This document shows positions 47,172-56,387 of a DNA stretch of 64,000 bases, one piece after another. This DNA is from Shewanella atlantica (lineage in GTDB: Bacteria; Pseudomonadota; Gammaproteobacteria; Enterobacterales; Shewanellaceae), in NCBI RefSeq assembly GCF_003966265.1, contig NZ_RXNV01000002.1, positions 736,877 through 800,876 of the forward strand, written 5' to 3'. Made by a program: the position numbers and the translations under genes. The notes under the pieces were generated by a model. The model saw nothing but the letters and a program-made list of their open reading frames with translations, was not told the DNA's origin and searched no databases. Positions within the stretch are counted from its first letter, which is position 1, and each line of letters starts with the position of its first letter.

Positions 47172-47387
47172 AATTACTTCTCTTTTAATTATTGGCCTTT
47201 GAATTCCGGTTTGCATTCGTCGGTTCAATGACTCGATTCAGACAAGGCTTACACCTAATTTTATTTTGACAGAGATACAATTTTAATAGTTAAAATAATT
47301 CAGCCGTTAAGCCGTCATAAATAAATTTATTCAAGCATTCACATAAACATTGAAGTGCAATACAAATATCCATTTCAGTTATTAACT

Positions 47388-47422
47388 AACGATTGAAATC
47401 AAACTCCTTAATCTCAATCGTT
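47388..47422. promoter_or_regulatory. inverted repeat upstream of the isomerase gene
   Basis: AACGATTGA (47388-47396) is the exact inverse of TCAATCGTT (47414-47422), separated by 17 bases. It is in the 333-base gap between the isomerase start and the narI terminator, which otherwise holds nothing I can name. It may be an operator or a second stem-loop. Confidence 0.35.
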
Positions 47423-47450
47423 AATTTTTACGCTAATTAAAACCTAATGA

Positions 47451-47476
47451 AAGCGGACAGACAATGCTGTCCGCTT
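47451..47476 (-). terminator. rho-independent terminator of narGHJI
   Basis: A perfect 10-bp stem, AAGCGGACAG (47451-47460) with CTGTCCGCTT (47467-47476), 29 bases past the narI stop codon on the minus strand. The minus-strand tail is only moderately T-rich. Confidence 0.8.
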
Positions 47477-47504
47477 ATTCTTTTAGTTGTTTATCAAGTT
47501 TGGA

Positions 47505-48182
47505 TTAACGTTGACGAACGATCTGATAGTTTCTCGCCAAATACTTCACCGGTACACTGATAACATGAACCAGGCGAGTAAACGGGAATATCATAATCAA
47601 GGTTAAACCAACCAGAATATGTAACTTGTAAATGATGTTTACAGACTCAATCGCCGCAGCCGCTTGTGCACCTTGAAGTGTCGCAATGCTTTGGGTCCAG
47701 GTACCCAAGAGCACCATCACAGAGCCGTCTAAGTGACTCATAGATACAATGACAGTTAACAAGCCCAGAGAGACCTGAACCAGCAACATATACAGTACAA
47801 CCATATCTGAACGTCTGGTGTTCGCCTTAACCCGGTCATTGTTTAAACGACGCTTAATCAGCATCACCAAGCCTACCAGGCAGACAATCCCGAAGAAACC
47901 GCCACTCACCATCGCCAGCAACTGCTTATTAGGGCTGGAGATAAAGTGGTGATAGACAGACTCAGGTGTCAGCAAGCCAACAAAGTGTCCGGCGAGAATG
48001 AAAATAACGCCAATATGGAACAAGTTACTCGCCAGGCGGAATCCTTTCTGATCGAATAACTGGCTCGAATCGGCTTTCCAGCTATAAGGTTCACGATCAT
48101 ATCGAATCCAACAGCCGACAAAGAACACTGTCAGCGCAATAAAGGGATAAATCCCGAATAGTAAAAAATTTAAATTTGACAT
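47505..48182 (-). CDS. narI: respiratory nitrate reductase gamma subunit (cytochrome b)
   Basis: The 225-residue membrane anchor of nitrate reductase A; oxidises quinol and passes electrons through two b hemes to NarH. It has five hydrophobic helices. The four heme ligands of E. coli NarI align exactly or nearly: His56 (LFHIGV), His66 (AGHFVG), His188 (YKLHIL) and His206 (RLVHVI). The ATG at 48182 is chosen because AAGGAG lies 6 bases before it; an in-frame ATG at 48224 would run into narJ. Last gene of narK2-GHJI; its start follows the narJ stop by 10 bases. Confidence 0.96.
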   Translation of the reverse strand: MSNLNFLLFGIYPFIALTVFFVGCWIRYDREPYSWKADSSQLFDQKGFRLASNLFHIGVIFILAGHFVGLLTPESVYHHFISSPNKQLLAMVSGGFFGIVCLVGLVMLIKRRLNNDRVKANTRRSDMVVLYMLLVQVSLGLLTVIVSMSHLDGSVMVLLGTWTQSIATLQGAQAAAAIESVNIIYKLHILVGLTLIMIFPFTRLVHVISVPVKYLARNYQIVRQR

Positions 48183-48192
48183 AGTTTTCTCC

Positions 48193-48927
48193 TTACAATC
48201 CCGCCACTTCTGCAGCATCTGCATCGTGCCACTTGATTGGAACTTGATGAACGGTGTTTGGATCTAATGACTTTTGTGAGTTCTGCATACCAGCACTCGA
48301 ACACTGTCCACCCACGGGATCATCAAAACGGATCTCTTTATCTTCCCACTCTTTATCTATGGCTGCGACGGTATCATCGCGTTCCTCTTTGCTGATAGCT
48401 TCAGCAATTTCAGCGCGATCAACTTCGACACCAGAGACTTCGATAAGTGAATCTAAGAGGACGTTGTAATAGCATTTTCGATCGATCAATCGCTCAGATA
48501 ACATGGTTAAGATATGACTGATATCTCCCAACCACTCTTGAATAAACTCCGGCGATTGCTCGCTTAAGAACTCAAGATAGAGTGGAATGTAATCCGGCAA
48601 TTGTGATGAATCGACTTCAAAACCATTAGATTTATAGACATTCATCAAGTCGACCATCGCCTGACCACGATCACGTGACTCACCGTGAACGTGTTCAAAC
48701 AACAGCAGGGAAAGCGCACGACCACGGTCGAACAAGAGGTCATAGCTTTCCTGAGCATCATATAAATCCCTTGCCGTAAGTTGGCGGATAAAATCCACCA
48801 ACTCGGCACGGTTTGTAAGGCTGAGTTCATCCGATTGATTCACAACGTCAACTATCTCGTCTGCCGCACTAAAGAGCTCTGCGGTTGGATAATCTAATAA
48901 ACGTGAAACGACTTTGAGGATAAGCAC
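48193..48927 (-). CDS. narJ: nitrate reductase assembly chaperone NarJ
   Basis: A 244-residue chaperone that holds the apo-NarGH complex for insertion of the molybdenum cofactor and an iron-sulfur cluster. The family features are the N-terminal LKVVSRLLDYPTAELF helix, LYDAQESYDLLFDRGRALSLLLFEHVHGESRDRG, the hallmark of NarJ/TorD-type chaperones, and LPLYLEFLSEQ-like DYIPLYLEFLS. The C-terminal tail is variable. The start is GTG with AGGAG about 8 bases upstream, inside the end of narH; the two genes are separated by three bases and so are coupled. Confidence 0.95.
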   Translation of the reverse strand: MLILKVVSRLLDYPTAELFSAADEIVDVVNQSDELSLTNRAELVDFIRQLTARDLYDAQESYDLLFDRGRALSLLLFEHVHGESRDRGQAMVDLMNVYKSNGFEVDSSQLPDYIPLYLEFLSEQSPEFIQEWLGDISHILTMLSERLIDRKCYYNVLLDSLIEVSGVEVDRAEIAEAISKEERDDTVAAIDKEWEDKEIRFDDPVGGQCSSAGMQNSQKSLDPNTVHQVPIKWHDADAAEVAGL

Positions 48928-48930
48928 AGA

Positions 48931-50469
48931 TTATTCTCCTACTTGTACGGTTTTAATCACGTTGCGACGAGAAATTTTCTTTCCGCCAAACATGTTTACA
49001 CCGTTCTGGCCGTCACTACAGCCGTTACCGAATGTGAAGCCACAACCACTCTTCTCACCATAGGCTTCGGGGACGTTCATCTCACGATGTCCGCTTGGAA
49101 TAACGTAACGGTCTTCGTAGTTAGCGATTGCAAGATAACGATACATCTCATCGGCCTGCTTCTTAGTCAGACCCGCTTGCTGCAGCACCTCTAAGTCTTC
49201 AACACCTTCCACATTTTCGGCGCGTTTGTAGGCACGCATCGCGAGCATACGCTCCAGAGCACGAACAACAGGCTCTTCATCACCGGCAGTCAGCAGGTTA
49301 GCCAGATACTTAACCGGAATACGCAGTGAACGTACATCCGGGATCACGCCAGCCTTGCCTAAGGTGCCCGACTGGGCCGCACTCTGAATAGGACTTAGTG
49401 CAGGGATATACCAAACCATTGGCAAGGTACGATACTCAGGGTGAAGCGGTAGCGCCAGTTTCCAGTCCATCGCCATCTTGTATACCGGAGACTTCTGCGC
49501 CGACTCGATAACTGAGTCCGCGATGCCATCTTTACGAGCCTGTGCAATCACGGCTGGATCATTTGGGTCCAGGAACACTTCAAGCTGCTTCTCGTACAAG
49601 TCAGTTTCGTTAGCCGTTGAAGCCACCTCTTTGATCTTGTCTGCATCATAAAGCAGCACACCAAGGTAACGAATACGGCCCACACAGGTCTCAGAACACA
49701 CCGTTGGCTGACCCGCTTCGATACGTGGGTAACAGAAGATACACTTCTCAGACTTACCAGACTTCCAGTTATAGTAGATCTTCTTGTATGGGCATCCTGA
49801 GATACACATGCGCCAGCCGCGACACTTCTCCTGGTCAATCAAGACGATGCCATCTTCTTCACGCTTATAGATAGCGCCTGAAGGACAAGAAGCCACACAA
49901 GCCGGGTTCAAACAGTGCTCACAAAGACGCGGCAAATACATCATGAATGTATTTTCGAACTCGCCATACATCTCTTTTTGCATGTTATCGAAGTTTTTAT
50001 CTTTGCTACGTTTTTCGAACTCAGTACCTAAGATCTCTTCCCAGTTTGGACCCCATTCAATCTTCTCCATTCGCTTACCGGAGATGACCGAGCGTGGACG
50101 GGCCGTCGGCTGATGTTCGACGATAGGCGCCGTATGCAGATGCTGATAATCGAAATCGAACGGTTCATAGTAATCGTCAATTTCAGGCATATCTGGGTTA
50201 GCAAAAATACTCGCTAATACCCGATACTTACCACCGATACGGGGCTGAATATCACCGTTAGATTTTCTCTCCCAGCCGCCATTCCATTTATCCTGGTTTT
50301 CCCACTCTTTGGGGTAACCTATGCCGGGTTTAGTTTCAACGTTGTTGAACCAGGCATACTCGACGCCTTCGCGAGACGTCCATACATTTTTACATGTAAT
50401 TGAACATGTATGGCACCCGATACACTTATCAAGGTTCAGTACCATACCGATTTGAGAACGTATTTTCAT
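48931..50469 (-). CDS. narH: respiratory nitrate reductase beta subunit
   Basis: The 512-residue electron-transfer subunit that carries three [4Fe-4S] and one [3Fe-4S] cluster between NarI and NarG. The first cysteine set is C16-x2-C19-x2-C22-x3-C26; two more lie at CEHCLNPACVASCP and CIFCYPRIEAGQPTVCSETCVG; in CRGWRMCISGCP a Trp stands where a fourth Cys would be, the mark of the [3Fe-4S] site. Length equals that of E. coli NarH (512). It starts 12 bases after the narG stop with GAGG-like AGAGGATC upstream. Confidence 0.97.
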   Translation of the reverse strand: MKIRSQIGMVLNLDKCIGCHTCSITCKNVWTSREGVEYAWFNNVETKPGIGYPKEWENQDKWNGGWERKSNGDIQPRIGGKYRVLASIFANPDMPEIDDYYEPFDFDYQHLHTAPIVEHQPTARPRSVISGKRMEKIEWGPNWEEILGTEFEKRSKDKNFDNMQKEMYGEFENTFMMYLPRLCEHCLNPACVASCPSGAIYKREEDGIVLIDQEKCRGWRMCISGCPYKKIYYNWKSGKSEKCIFCYPRIEAGQPTVCSETCVGRIRYLGVLLYDADKIKEVASTANETDLYEKQLEVFLDPNDPAVIAQARKDGIADSVIESAQKSPVYKMAMDWKLALPLHPEYRTLPMVWYIPALSPIQSAAQSGTLGKAGVIPDVRSLRIPVKYLANLLTAGDEEPVVRALERMLAMRAYKRAENVEGVEDLEVLQQAGLTKKQADEMYRYLAIANYEDRYVIPSGHREMNVPEAYGEKSGCGFTFGNGCSDGQNGVNMFGGKKISRRNVIKTVQVGE

Positions 50470-50481
50470 GGTCAGATCCTC

Positions 50482-53400
50482 TTAAGCTTCATCAGGGTTT
50501 GTAGGCAACGGACGCGGTAGGTCATCGGTATTTGAACCTTCTAACCAATCGACGTTATCCATCTTTCTTACCACAACAAATTCGTCACGGTTACAACCCA
50601 CAGTACCGTAGTAGTTAAAGCCCCAGGATTGCTGAGCATAGCCACCAATCATATGTGTTGGCTTCATCACCACACGTGTCACTGAGTTATGGTGACCACC
50701 ACGGGTCCCCGTCATCTCACTGCCCGGTACGTTAACGATTCGCTCCTGAGCGTGATACATCATCACCATGCCCTGATTAACTCGCTGTGAAACCACGGCG
50801 CGACAAGCGATAGCACCATTGGCATTGAATACTTCAATCCAATCGTTATCTTCGATACCCGCATCTTTGGCATCTATCTCACTCATCCAGATAATCGGAC
50901 CACCACGTGAAAGGGTCAGCATCAATAGGTTATCTGAGTAAGTACTGTGAATACCCCACTTCTGATGTGGTGTGATCCAGTTAAGTACCACCTCTTTATT
51001 GCCGTTCGACTTAGTGCCTTTCACCATATCGATGGTTTTAGTGTTGATAGGTGGACGGTAAGAGACAAATTGCTCACCGAACGCCTGCATCCACTTGTGA
51101 TCTTGATAGAACTGTTGGCGACCAGTAATGGTTCTCCACGGGATCTGCTCATGCACGTTGGTGTAACCCGCCGTGTAGCTCACATGCTCATCTTCCAGAC
51201 CCGACCAGGTTGGCGACGAGATAATCTTACGTGGCTGTGCCTGTACATCACGGAAACGGATCTTCTCCTCCTGCTTAGGCTTAGCCAGGTGAGTATGGTC
51301 GATACCGGTAAACTCGCTGAGTGCATCCCAGGCTTTTACCGCTACCGCACCGTTAGTCTCAGGCGCCAGAGTCAGGATAACTTCGGCAGCATCGATAGCA
51401 GACTCGATAATCGGACGACCTTCACTAACACCTTCATCGGTATTGCGATGGTTCAGATCCCCAAGCAGCAAGATCTCATCATCGGTATTCCAGTTAATAC
51501 CCTTACCGCCGTTACCCAGCTTGTCTAAAGCCGGACCAAACGAGGTAAACTTCTTATAGGTATTTGGATAGTCGCGCTCTACCACAACCATGTTTGGCGC
51601 TGTCAAACCAGGGATAAGGTCACACTCGCCCTTCTTCCAGTCTTTAACATCGAAGGGTTGAGCAAGCTCACCGGGAGTATCATGGAGCATAGGCACAGTG
51701 ACTAAATCAGTCTCTTCACCTAAGTGACCCACACACACCTCAGAGAAGGCTTTTGCGATGCCTTTATAGATCTCGAAGTCTGACTTCGCTTCCCATGCAG
51801 GGTCCACAGCCGTCGATAACGGGTGGATGAACGGGTGCATATCTGATGTGTTCAAATCGTCTTTTTCATACCAACATGCAGTCGGCAAGATGATGTCAGA
51901 GAACATACAGGTGGATGACATACGGAAATCAAGCGTCGTAACAAGATCGAGTTTGCCGGTAGCGCCCTCATCGACCCACTCAACCTCTTCAGGCTTGAAT
52001 CCGCCTCGCTTACCTAAATCTTCATTCATCACACCGTTCTTAGCGCCAAGCAGGTACTTGAGCATATATTCATGCCCTTTACCCGATGAGCCCAGCAGGT
52101 TAGAACGCCAGATAAACATGTTACGTGGGAAGTTTTCCGGAGAATCGGGGGCTTCACAGGCAAATTTAAGGTCGCCGGACTTAAGCTGCTTAACCGCAAA
52201 CTCTTTTGGCTCCATGCCCGCTTCTTTAGCCTGTTTAGCCAGACGCAGTGGGTTCATGTTCAGCTGTGGCGCCGATGGCAACCACCCCATACGCTCGGCT
52301 TTGATGTTGTAATCAAGCATATGCTCTGAGAACTGAGACTTATCTGCCAATGGAGACAAGACTTCATGAATACTCACTTTCTCATGACGCCACTGCGAAG
52401 AGTGGTTGTAGAAGAAAGAGGTACCGTTCATCTGACGTGGCGGACGAGCCCAATCTAGGCCAAATGCTAATGGCTGCCAACCTGTCTGAGGACGCAGCTT
52501 TTCCTGGCCCACATAGTGAGACCAACCACCGCCTGACTGACCCACACAACCACACATCATTACCATGTTGATGAGGCCGCGATAGTTCATGTCCATGTGG
52601 TACCAGTGGTTCATTGCCGCGCCGACGATGATCATGGCCTTACCATGTGTCTTGTTTGCCGTATCGGCAAACTCACGTGCAACCTTGATCACCTTGTCAC
52701 GGGAAACCCCGGTGATCTTCTCCTGCCACGCAGGTGTACCCGGAATATCCTGATCGTAGCTGTTGGCAACACCGCCGCCGCCTAATCCACGGTCAAGACC
52801 ATAGTTCGCCATCATCAAGTCGTACACGGTCGCAACGGTAAGCTCTTCACCATTGGCCGCCATCACTTTTCTGCTCGGTACGTTTCTTACCTGAACATCA
52901 TCGTGCTCACAAGAAACCCAATGCTTGTTGGTGTCGTCGGCAGCGAAATGCGGGAAGGCAACCGGAGATACGTCACCGCCAATTAATGACAGCTGTAGCT
53001 TAGTATCCTTGCCCTCTTTACCTTCACGCTCATTGATGTTCCACTTGCCCTTCTCACCCCAGCGATAACCGATAGAGCCGGTTGGAGAGACGAATTCATC
53101 AGAATTTTCATCGATACCAATCGTCTTCCATTCAGGGTTATTTTCCTGACCTAAATTATCGGCTAAATCAGAGGCGCGCAGGAAGCGGGTCGACTTAAGC
53201 GACTCATCATCATGCTTCTCCAGCACAACCAACATAGGGAAGTCGGTGTATTGGCGTACGTAACTAGTGAAATACTCACTCGGATTATCGAGGTGGAACT
53301 CTCTTAAGATAACGTGACCGAATGCCATGCCTAAAGCCGCATCAGAGCCCTGCTTAGGGTTGAGCCACTCATCGGTAAGTTTCGAAACTTCGGCGTAATC

Positions 53401-54246
53401 CGGTGTAATTGAAACCGTTTTGGCGCCCTTATAACGTACTTCGGTAAAGAAGTGTGCATCGGGTGTACGAGTCTGAGGTACGTTTGAGCCCCAGGCGATA
53501 ATGTAGTTAGAGTTATACCAATCGGCAGACTCAGGCACATCGGTCTGCTCACCCCAAGTCATCGGAGACGATGGTGGCAAATCACAATACCAGTCGTAGA
53601 AACTCAGACAAACACCACCGATAAGAGACAGGTAGCGAGCACCGGCCGCATAAGAAACCATCGACATTGCCGGAATAGGAGAGAAACCGATAACACGGTC
53701 CGGTCCATAGGTTTTAGTGGTATAGACGTTCGCCGCGGCGATAATTTCGTTGACTTCATCCCAGCTTGAACGAACGAAGCCACCTAATCCACGCTTAGAT
53801 TTATAGGATTGAGTCTTGGCCTTATCTTCTACAATAGAAGCCCATGCATCGACAGGGTTTTGATTAGCACGCGCCTGACGCCATAACTTAAGCAGTGGCT
53901 TACGCACTTTCGGATACTTAAGACGGTTGGCACTGTAGAGGTACCAAGAATAACTTGCGCCACGAGGACAACCGCGAGGCTCATGGTTTGGCAGGTCCGG
54001 ACGAGTACGCGGGTAGTCAGTTTGCTGAGTTTCCCAGGTTACTAAGCCATTTTTTACATAGATTTTCCAAGAACACGAACCGGTACAGTTAACACCGTGG
54101 GTAGAACGCACCACTTTATCGTGTTGCCAGCGTTGACGATAACTGTTTTCCCATTCACGACTCTCATTGGTGGTATCACCATGGCCATCGCTAAACTCGC
54201 CAGTTTTCTTCTTTAAGAACTGTAAGCGATCAAGAAAATTACTCAT
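50482..54246 (-). CDS. narG: respiratory nitrate reductase alpha subunit (molybdenum catalytic subunit)
   Basis: The 1254-residue catalytic subunit that reduces nitrate to nitrite on the cytoplasmic face. The [4Fe-4S] FS0 ligands His50, Cys54, Cys58 and Cys93 (HGVNCTGSCSW, RGCPRG) match E. coli NarG, including the unusual His ligand, and the Asp that binds molybdenum lies in FYDWYCDLPP. There is no Tat signal beyond the vestigial N-terminus normal for NarG. TPDAHFFTEVRYKGAK and the C-terminal VGCNRDEF blocks complete the match. Preceded by narK2 with a 144-base gap that can fold into two hairpins; probably co-transcribed and also adjustable there. Confidence 0.98.
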   Translation of the reverse strand: MSNFLDRLQFLKKKTGEFSDGHGDTTNESREWENSYRQRWQHDKVVRSTHGVNCTGSCSWKIYVKNGLVTWETQQTDYPRTRPDLPNHEPRGCPRGASYSWYLYSANRLKYPKVRKPLLKLWRQARANQNPVDAWASIVEDKAKTQSYKSKRGLGGFVRSSWDEVNEIIAAANVYTTKTYGPDRVIGFSPIPAMSMVSYAAGARYLSLIGGVCLSFYDWYCDLPPSSPMTWGEQTDVPESADWYNSNYIIAWGSNVPQTRTPDAHFFTEVRYKGAKTVSITPDYAEVSKLTDEWLNPKQGSDAALGMAFGHVILREFHLDNPSEYFTSYVRQYTDFPMLVVLEKHDDESLKSTRFLRASDLADNLGQENNPEWKTIGIDENSDEFVSPTGSIGYRWGEKGKWNINEREGKEGKDTKLQLSLIGGDVSPVAFPHFAADDTNKHWVSCEHDDVQVRNVPSRKVMAANGEELTVATVYDLMMANYGLDRGLGGGGVANSYDQDIPGTPAWQEKITGVSRDKVIKVAREFADTANKTHGKAMIIVGAAMNHWYHMDMNYRGLINMVMMCGCVGQSGGGWSHYVGQEKLRPQTGWQPLAFGLDWARPPRQMNGTSFFYNHSSQWRHEKVSIHEVLSPLADKSQFSEHMLDYNIKAERMGWLPSAPQLNMNPLRLAKQAKEAGMEPKEFAVKQLKSGDLKFACEAPDSPENFPRNMFIWRSNLLGSSGKGHEYMLKYLLGAKNGVMNEDLGKRGGFKPEEVEWVDEGATGKLDLVTTLDFRMSSTCMFSDIILPTACWYEKDDLNTSDMHPFIHPLSTAVDPAWEAKSDFEIYKGIAKAFSEVCVGHLGEETDLVTVPMLHDTPGELAQPFDVKDWKKGECDLIPGLTAPNMVVVERDYPNTYKKFTSFGPALDKLGNGGKGINWNTDDEILLLGDLNHRNTDEGVSEGRPIIESAIDAAEVILTLAPETNGAVAVKAWDALSEFTGIDHTHLAKPKQEEKIRFRDVQAQPRKIISSPTWSGLEDEHVSYTAGYTNVHEQIPWRTITGRQQFYQDHKWMQAFGEQFVSYRPPINTKTIDMVKGTKSNGNKEVVLNWITPHQKWGIHSTYSDNLLMLTLSRGGPIIWMSEIDAKDAGIEDNDWIEVFNANGAIACRAVVSQRVNQGMVMMYHAQERIVNVPGSEMTGTRGGHHNSVTRVVMKPTHMIGGYAQQSWGFNYYGTVGCNRDEFVVVRKMDNVDWLEGSNTDDLPRPLPTNPDEA

Positions 54247-54266
54247 CTTTTTACTCCATTGACCTA

Positions 54267-54312
54267 TGACTGACGGCGACTTAGTTTCAGATATAAAACT
54301 AAACGTCAGTCA
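54267..54312 (-). promoter_or_regulatory. long hairpin in the narG leader
   Basis: TGACTGACG (54267-54275) is the exact inverse of CGTCAGTCA (54304-54312); inside it TTAGTTT and AAACTAA extend the stem. It lies 21 bases upstream of the narG start codon. It could be a processing or stability element in the narK2-narG message or mask translation. Confidence 0.5.
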
Positions 54313-54344
54313 CCAATTTTTATTATTTATAGAAGCTCATAACT

Positions 54345-54372
54345 AAGAGAGTCGTTCCAAGCTGACTCTCTT
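54345..54372 (-). terminator. stem-loop between narK2 and narG
   Basis: AAGAGAGTC (54345-54353) pairs with GACTCTCTT (54364-54372), 19 bases beyond the narK2 stop. The minus-strand tail is not T-rich, so partial termination or RNA stabilisation is as likely as full termination. Confidence 0.5.
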
Positions 54373-54390
54373 AACATAACAACCTGATAA

Positions 54391-55995
54391 TTATGGGTTA
54401 TGATGCTCAGCACCTGGGCGTAGATAGAACCACCAGTTGATGACGATACAAACTGCATAGAACACGGCGAAACCATAGAGTGCATTTTCAGGTGTCGTCA
54501 GTTTTATCTGCTCACCGAGTACCTTAGGAATAATGAATGCACCGTATGCTGCAACGGCTGATGTCCAACCCAATACCGGACCTGCCTGCTCTTTATCGAA
54601 TACCATAGAGATGGTACGGAACGTCGAACCATTACCAATACCGGTCGCGGCAAACAAGATAAGGAACAAGACTAAGAAAGGTACGAAGAACTCTTGTGGT
54701 GTTGGTGAGGCGTAAGCCGCTTGCATAAAGTAAGCAACACCTATTGCACTGGCAACCATCACAACGGCACAGATCTGAGTCACCTTAGCGCCACCCATCT
54801 TGTCTGCAATCCAACCACCGACTGGGCGAATTAACGCGCCGATGAATGGGCCCATCCAGGCGTACATCAATGCACTGGGGCCGTTAGGGTTAGCTATATC
54901 ATGATTCATGACACCATCGACCAACACATGCTGGTAACCGAAAATAACTTTAATTGAGAGACCAAAACCTGCAGCAAAACCGATGAACGAACCGAAGGTC
55001 ATGGTGTAGATAACACTCATCACCCAAGTGTGTTTGTTATTGAAGATTTTGTACTGACGAGACAGGTTATCTTTGATTTGACCCGGGATAAGCTTAAGCA
55101 GGAATACGGTCAGCGCAATAACGATAGGAAGTACTATCCACTTACTGACACCGAAACCTGAACCACCCACTTTTTCAGGAAGCATCAACCACAGACCGAA
55201 GATTGAGGTCACAAAACCTATGGCAAGCATGCCAGAGATAATACCAAATGAACCCACAGGACTAGGTAGTTCCGGCGTAACGTGAGAGGCCTTAATGTTA
55301 TTCATCCCAACCCAGCCAACTATCGCTAACGGAATTAAGAAGAGTAACCAGATATAGCCGGCGTTATGGATCCAGGCGTCACTGCCTGCAGGAATTTTAC
55401 CAATCAAGGTACCTGACGTGTTAACCAGCTCCATCGGCTCACCGCCGAATAAACCGAATGTCATCGCAAGTGGCACCAGGATCTGCATGGTGGTCACACC
55501 GAAGTTACCCAGGCCTGCGTTAAGACCTAAGGCTAAACCTTGCTGTTTCTTAGGGAAGAAGAAGCTGATATTTGACATCGATGAGGCAAAGTTACCACCA
55601 CCGAAGCCTGAAAGCAGAGCCAGTACCTGGAATACCCAAAGTGGCGTATTCTTATCTTGCAGTGCGATACCCGCCCCGATGGCCGGTATCATCAACAATG
55701 CCGTAGTGAAGACGATGGTATTTCGTCCGCCACACAGACGAATAAAGAAACTACTCGGGATACGTAGTGTCGCCCCGGTCAAACCCGCAACCGCCATTAG
55801 GGTGAATAGCTCAGACTTTGCAAATGGAAAGCCCAGATTCAACATTTGAATGGTGATGATGCCCCAGTATAGCCATACTGCGAAACCACATAACAAACTC
55901 GGGATAGAGATCCAAAGGTTGCGGTTGGCAACTTTTTTCCCTTCACTGTCCCAAAACTTGGGATCTTCTACATCCCATTTTTTGATATCAGACAT
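54391..55995 (-). CDS. narK2: NarK2-type nitrate/nitrite antiporter
   Basis: A 534-residue MFS protein with 12 helices, of the NarK/NarK2 branch that exchanges nitrate for nitrite during respiration. The two nitrate signature motifs are near complete: GFGGGNFASSMSNISFFFP in the first half and ATGIGNGSTFRTI in the second; each half carries the conserved arginine that contacts the anion (TGATLRIPSSFFIR, GALIRPVGGWIADKMGG). The ATG at 55995 has GGAG with a 6-base spacer; 56007 is an upstream in-frame ATG without one. First gene of the narK2-GHJI unit and divergent from the sensor kinase. Symbol by type only. Confidence 0.93.
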   Translation of the reverse strand: MSDIKKWDVEDPKFWDSEGKKVANRNLWISIPSLLCGFAVWLYWGIITIQMLNLGFPFAKSELFTLMAVAGLTGATLRIPSSFFIRLCGGRNTIVFTTALLMIPAIGAGIALQDKNTPLWVFQVLALLSGFGGGNFASSMSNISFFFPKKQQGLALGLNAGLGNFGVTTMQILVPLAMTFGLFGGEPMELVNTSGTLIGKIPAGSDAWIHNAGYIWLLFLIPLAIVGWVGMNNIKASHVTPELPSPVGSFGIISGMLAIGFVTSIFGLWLMLPEKVGGSGFGVSKWIVLPIVIALTVFLLKLIPGQIKDNLSRQYKIFNNKHTWVMSVIYTMTFGSFIGFAAGFGLSIKVIFGYQHVLVDGVMNHDIANPNGPSALMYAWMGPFIGALIRPVGGWIADKMGGAKVTQICAVVMVASAIGVAYFMQAAYASPTPQEFFVPFLVLFLILFAATGIGNGSTFRTISMVFDKEQAGPVLGWTSAVAAYGAFIIPKVLGEQIKLTTPENALYGFAVFYAVCIVINWWFYLRPGAEHHNP

Positions 55996-56162
55996 TATTT
56001 TCTCCAACTGATCATAAGGTTATTCTCTATTTCGTGTCCTGATTGAATTAGAGGCGAAAACATTCTTAAATTTTTATTCTTTATTGAATGCGTTAATTTG
56101 TTAGTTGACATTCAAATATTGTTATTGCGACGATGAAGGTATCACCACGGCAAAAGTGCAAG

Positions 56163-56187
56163 TTGATCCAGATCATGTTTAAACATG
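56163..56187. promoter_or_regulatory. FNR-like box overlapping a perfect palindrome, narK2/sensor gap
   Basis: TTGAT-CCAG-ATCAT (56163-56176) matches the FNR consensus at 9 of 10 defined bases. It overlaps CATGTTTAAACATG (56174-56187), a perfect 14-bp palindrome. Both lie in the 392-base divergent gap, about 170 bases from narK2. Candidate NarL heptamers are TACTACT at 56214 and AGTAGTA at 56320. The rest of the gap shows nothing clear. Confidence 0.5.
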
Positions 56188-56387
56188 CAAGTTTGAAGTT
56201 GCTCACGCAAAACTACTACTAAAGAACTAGATCAAACAATCATGTAGTACATTGAATTACTTAGATTTATGCTTGATTAGCCCTTTTTATTCTGGGGATA
56301 TGAGTACTCGAAACTATTAAGTAGTAGTAACAAAAAATAAACAAATGACCATTGACGTAACACTTGATTAACGATGAAATTGGCGAT

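Noticed and set aside
50947..51528. 193-codon frame antisense to narG
   Set aside because: It lies entirely within narG; composition and lack of motifs mark it as a shadow of the real gene.
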